Shown in pieces: positions 61,208 through 64,000 of a stretch of DNA of 64,000 nucleotides. Below the pieces are notes generated by a model. That model did no database searches and was not told the origin of the DNA. It was given only the letters and a program-made list of their open reading frames with translations. The stretch is from contig NZ_QMJY01000083.1 in the NCBI RefSeq assembly GCF_003574395.1, positions 62,001-126,000 on the forward strand, given 5' to 3'. The position numbers and the translations under genes are program-made. The stretch comes from Tabrizicola thermarum. Its GTDB lineage: Bacteria > Pseudomonadota > Alphaproteobacteria > Rhodobacterales > Rhodobacteraceae. Numbering within the stretch: the first letter of the stretch is position 1; the number at the start of each line of letters is the position of its first letter.

Positions 61208-61858
61208 TCAGGCGCCGATCTCGGCGGTCAGGATCACCGGGCCGGTGGGCGCGCCGGTGGGCGAGCCGCCCTCGGGCTCGATGGACACCGCCAGAACGAA
61301 GCCCGCCGGGGGCTTGGGGTAGGTCACGACCAGCGGGCGGTCCTGAAGCAGGCCCAGCGAGACCGGAGCGGCGCCGGGGGCGATGACCCAAAGCTCGTGG
61401 ACCTGCCCCTTGACCGCCGGGACGCCTTCGACGCGGGTGACTTGCAGGCTGTCGCCGAAATGGGTGACCGAATAGGCCAGCCGGTGGTCGGCCGTGGCCA
61501 GGGTCGCCACCAGCTCGGGCCGGGGGGGGGCGAGGATCGTCACCGTGGCCAGCGTCAGCGCCGTCGCCGCCACCGCGCCCGAGAGCCAGCCGAGGATCCC
61601 GAAGCGGCGGGCGGGGACGGCCCTGGGGAAGAGCCGGGCCTCGATCCGGGGCAGCAGGTTCGGGGCCGGCACCGGGTCAAAGCCGTCGTTCAGCCCGGAC
61701 ATCCGGGACTCCCATTCTGCCACGAGGGCGGCAAAGCCCGCATCGCGCCTGATCCGGGCTTCGGCCTCGGCGCGTTCGGCGGCGTCCAGCACGCCCAGGA
61801 CATATTCGGCGGCGAATGCCTCCTCGGCCTCGCGCGGGGTGAGAGGGGCGTCGGTCAT
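61208..61858 (-). CDS. RskA-type anti-sigma factor
   Basis: A 216-residue single-pass membrane protein. The cytoplasmic N-terminal part (TPREAEEAFAAEYVLGVLDAAERAEAEARI) binds the sigma factor, then comes one transmembrane helix (about 90-108, GWLSGAVAATALTLATVTIL) and a periplasmic RskA C-terminal domain with HELWVIAPGAAPVSLGLL. No zinc-binding HxxxCxxC motif is seen. Start ATG 61858 overlaps the sigma gene stop by 4 bases, so stoichiometric production is ensured. Confidence 0.9.
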   Translation of the reverse strand: MTDAPLTPREAEEAFAAEYVLGVLDAAERAEAEARIRRDAGFAALVAEWESRMSGLNDGFDPVPAPNLLPRIEARLFPRAVPARRFGILGWLSGAVAATALTLATVTILAPPRPELVATLATADHRLAYSVTHFGDSLQVTRVEGVPAVKGQVHELWVIAPGAAPVSLGLLQDRPLVVTYPKPPAGFVLAVSIEPEGGSPTGAPTGPVILTAEIGA

Positions 61859-62388
61859 GTGTCCAGACACTCCTTCAGCTTGAGGAGGCTGCGCCGGAGC
61901 CAGGTCCGCATCGTGTTCAGCGGCACCCCGTGGCGCGCGGCGAGGTCCAGATAGGACAGCCCGTTCAGATAGGCCCCGCGCACGGCGTCGGCCTTGTCGG
62001 GATCAAGCGTGTCGAAACAGTCGGCCATGCGCCGCGCCTCACCTTGCGCGACCAGCCGCGTCTCGGCGCCGGGGGTTGCGTCCTGCACCGTGTCGAGGCC
62101 GTCGTCCGACGTCGCCTCGGGCCGGGCGCGCAGGCGGTCGATGGCCAGATTGCGGGCAATCGCGATGAGCCAGGTCATGCCGCGTCCCTTGGCCGGATCA
62201 TACCGTCCGGCGCGTAGCCAGACCCGTGTGTAGACTTCCTGCAAGGCATCCTCCGCCTCTGCGCGTTCCTTCAACATACGCAGGAGAACGCCCATGAGTT
62301 TCGCCGAGGTGTCGCGGTAAAGCGTGCGGAAGGCCGCGCGGTCGGCGGCGGCGCATTGTGCGATCAATCGGGCGACCGGATCATCCAT
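61855..62388 (-). CDS. ECF RNA polymerase sigma factor (SigK-like)
   Basis: A 177-residue ECF sigma factor with region 2 (FRTLYRDTSAKLMGVLLRML, ERAEAEDALQEVYTRVWLRAGRYDP, GMTWLIAIARNLAIDRLR) and region 4 (VRGAYLNGLSYLDLAARHGVPLNTMRTWLRRSLLKLKECL). The partner RskA-type anti-sigma is encoded next. The group most resembles SigK, whose regulon in mycobacteria includes fasciclin proteins; a fasciclin gene is the next locus here. The stimulus is unknown. Confidence 0.9.
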   Translation of the reverse strand: MDDPVARLIAQCAAADRAAFRTLYRDTSAKLMGVLLRMLKERAEAEDALQEVYTRVWLRAGRYDPAKGRGMTWLIAIARNLAIDRLRARPEATSDDGLDTVQDATPGAETRLVAQGEARRMADCFDTLDPDKADAVRGAYLNGLSYLDLAARHGVPLNTMRTWLRRSLLKLKECLDT

Positions 62389-62461
62389 GCGGCAGACGTT
62401 ACGGATTCCGGCCGATATGGCAAGGTCTTGCGCGAAATGGCCGACACGCCGCCCGCGCCGC

Positions 62462-64000
62462 CTAGCCGCGCCGCCGCCGCCGCCCGCCGTCGTCGCCCGC
62501 CGTCTTGGTGTTGAAATTGACGTCGGGGAGGGAAACGATGCTCTCCAGATTTGGAAACAGTTCGACGGCGTTGGGGATGGCGCTGGCGTTGACGAAATGC
62601 TCCTGGAAGCGGGGTTCGATGGCGGTCTCGATCTTGTGGATGTCGCGGACGGTGGCCTCGATCTCGGCCCGCGCGGCGCGGTTCAGCAGGGCGATGCGCG
62701 CGCCGGTGCCGGCGGCGTTTCCGGCAGAGGTCACCTTGTTCAGCGGCACGTCGGGGATCATGCCGAGGATCATCGCGTGTTTCGGGCTGATATGCGCGCC
62801 GAAGGCCCCGGCGAGGATGATGCGGTCCACGTGATCCACGCCGAACTTGTCCATCAGAAGCCGCGCGCCGGAGTAGAGCGCGGCCTTGGCCATCTGGATT
62901 TCGCGGATGTCGCGGTTGGTGACGGTGATCTTCGGCCCGCCAGTCGCGCTGCCGTCGTGGACGAGGTAGCTGTAGGTGCGGCCATCGAGGAAGAGGCGGT
63001 CGGTCCCGACCTGTTCGGGGCTGCCGATCAGGCCCTGGGCATCGACGATCCCGGCCAGACGCATCTCGGCCACCATCTCGATGATGCCCGAGCCGCAGAT
63101 GCCGGTGACGCCGGTGGTCGCGGTCGCGGCGGCAAAGCCCGGATCGTCGGACCAGAGGTCGGAGCCGATGACCTTGAAGCGGGGCTCTTTCGTCACGGGG
63201 TCGATTTCCACCCGTTCGATGGCACCGGGCGCGGCACGCTGACCGCTGGAGATCTGTGCGCCTTCAAACGCCGGGCCGGTGGGCGAGGAACAGGCGAGGA
63301 CCTTGGTCGTGTTGCCCAGCAGGATTTCCGCGTTGGTGCCGACATCGACGACCAGCATCAGGTCTTCCGACTTGTCGGGGTTTTCCGACAGCGCCACGGC
63401 GGCGGCGTCCGCGCCGACATGCCCCGCGATGCAGGGCAGGATATAGACCCGCGCGGCGGGGTGCAGGTGCAGGTCCAGATCGCGGGCGGTCAGGCGCAGC
63501 GCGTTGGACGTGGCCAGCGCAAAGGGCGCCTGACCCAGTTCATAGGGGTCGATGCCAAGGAACAGGTGGTGCATCACCGGGTTGCAGACGAAGACCGAAT
63601 CCATGATGAGCGTCCGGTCCACCTGCGCCTCTTCGCAGAGCTGGCCGAAGAGGGTGTTCATCGCCTGCCGCACTGCGGCGGTCATTTCCGCCGCGCCGTT
63701 GGGGTTCATCATCGAATAGCTGACCCGGCTCATCAGATCCTCGCCGAAGCGGATCTGGGGATTCATCAGGCCCGAGGAGGCGACGACTTCCCCGGTGCGC
63801 AGGTCGCAGAGGTGCCCGGCGATGGTGGTGGAACCAAGGTCCACCGCCACCCCGTAGATCGAGCCTTCGTAAAGCCCCGGCCAGATCTGCATGATCCGGG
63901 GCCTGTCGGTTGCGGCTTCCTGATGCAGGGCCACCGTCACCTTCCACTCGCCCTTGCGCAGCGTGGGTTGCAGCGTGGTCAGGACCGGCAGGTCGATGGT
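62462..64000 (-). CDS. ASKHA-domain (DUF4445, RamA-type) protein, 5' end outside window
   Basis: At least 512 residues; the frame is open past 63940 to the window end without a convincing start, so the N-terminal part is missing (commonly a 2Fe-2S domain). The visible region is the ASKHA ATP-binding fold: YGVAVDLGSTTIAGHL (phosphate 1), LMLVVDVGTNAEILLG (phosphate 2), CSSPTGPAFEGAQISSGQRAAPGAI, and ILAGAFGAH (adenosine). The family reductively reactivates corrinoid proteins of methyltransferase systems. An Arg-rich tail (GGRRRRRG) ends the protein. It is upstream of the ECF operon on the same strand. Confidence 0.85.
   Translation of the reverse strand, partial: TIDLPVLTTLQPTLRKGEWKVTVALHQEAATDRPRIMQIWPGLYEGSIYGVAVDLGSTTIAGHLCDLRTGEVVASSGLMNPQIRFGEDLMSRVSYSMMNPNGAAEMTAAVRQAMNTLFGQLCEEAQVDRTLIMDSVFVCNPVMHHLFLGIDPYELGQAPFALATSNALRLTARDLDLHLHPAARVYILPCIAGHVGADAAAVALSENPDKSEDLMLVVDVGTNAEILLGNTTKVLACSSPTGPAFEGAQISSGQRAAPGAIERVEIDPVTKEPRFKVIGSDLWSDDPGFAAATATTGVTGICGSGIIEMVAEMRLAGIVDAQGLIGSPEQVGTDRLFLDGRTYSYLVHDGSATGGPKITVTNRDIREIQMAKAALYSGARLLMDKFGVDHVDRIILAGAFGAHISPKHAMILGMIPDVPLNKVTSAGNAAGTGARIALLNRAARAEIEATVRDIHKIETAIEPRFQEHFVNASAIPNAVELFPNLESIVSLPDVNFNTKTAGDDGGRRRRRG

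Noticed and set aside
61855-62388. The ECF gene as a general-stress EcfG system
   Set aside because: No PhyR or NepR gene is present, and the partner is an RskA-type membrane anti-sigma, so EcfG/PhyR-type signalling does not fit.

Overview
The window is a high-GC chromosomal segment of an alphaproteobacterium, most probably a member of the Rhodobacteraceae/Paracoccaceae (Rhodobacter, Tabrizicola or Gemmobacter type). The evidence is the gene content: DUF1800/DUF1501 pair, class II DAHP synthase, DUF4167, DUF2927 and PAS_5 proteins, Cys-poor DksA, stand-alone Hint proteins, and a GbdR-like GlxA regulator next to a dimethylglycine-dehydrogenase-type flavoenzyme. The species assignment is inference. 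There is no phage, plasmid, transposase, CRISPR array or rRNA. One tRNA (Leu, CAA) is present.

Layout. 1-8.2 kb, + strand: end of a DUF1304 gene, the DUF1800/DUF1501 pair, a 1340-residue multi-PAS hybrid histidine kinase, and a choline-kinase-like phosphotransferase. 8.2-14.9 kb, - strand: a long co-directional run reading MoxR ATPase, DUF2927 lipoprotein, tiny membrane protein, CoxE-type VWA protein, small TM protein, DedA protein, M48 protease and rsmA. 15-22 kb: dksA, a flavin monooxygenase, exonuclease III, an Fe-S carrier (erpA type), dgt, dsbB, a YpfJ-type metalloprotease and tRNA-Leu. 22.5-25.7 kb: two neighbouring secreted-type Hint proteins, one of them fused to a long RTX calcium-binding repeat tract.

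25.7-36.4 kb: a MobA-like nucleotidyltransferase, then a - strand block coding a complete branched-chain-type (Liv) ABC transporter and an FAD/GcvT demethylating dehydrogenase, flanked by a GbdR-like regulator and a periplasmic aldose dehydrogenase. Together these suggest uptake and oxidation of an N-methylated glycine derivative. 36.6-47.4 kb: class II DAHP synthase, PAS_5 protein, yicC-gmk-gamma carbonic anhydrase operon, a soluble PhoR-like kinase, a nucleoside hydrolase with two small unknown followers, a BNR-repeat protein and a secreted trypsin-like protease.

47.4-58.9 kb: an AfuA-type iron-binding protein with a recognisable promoter, mazG, an outer-membrane beta-barrel, an M20 amidohydrolase, a class III aminotransferase plus agmatinase (guanidino/polyamine catabolism), a DUF1499 protein, a glycosyltransferase, prfA-prmC and DUF4167. 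59-64 kb, - strand: an ECF sigma / RskA-type anti-sigma / fasciclin module reminiscent of SigK-RskA-MPT70, a frameshifted von Willebrand protein, and the 3' part of an ASKHA (DUF4445, RamA-type) corrinoid-activation protein.

The most unusual signal is not a gene. Three families of short intergenic elements sit at gene 3' ends. The clearest has five copies in 64 kb, each a 16-bp GC palindrome followed, exactly 33 bases from its start, by a conserved block related to GGTTGGCTGTGGG. A second family is a tandem pair of hairpins centred on TTCGAA-like sequence (three copies). A third is a pyrimidine-rich tract with CAAATA (two copies).
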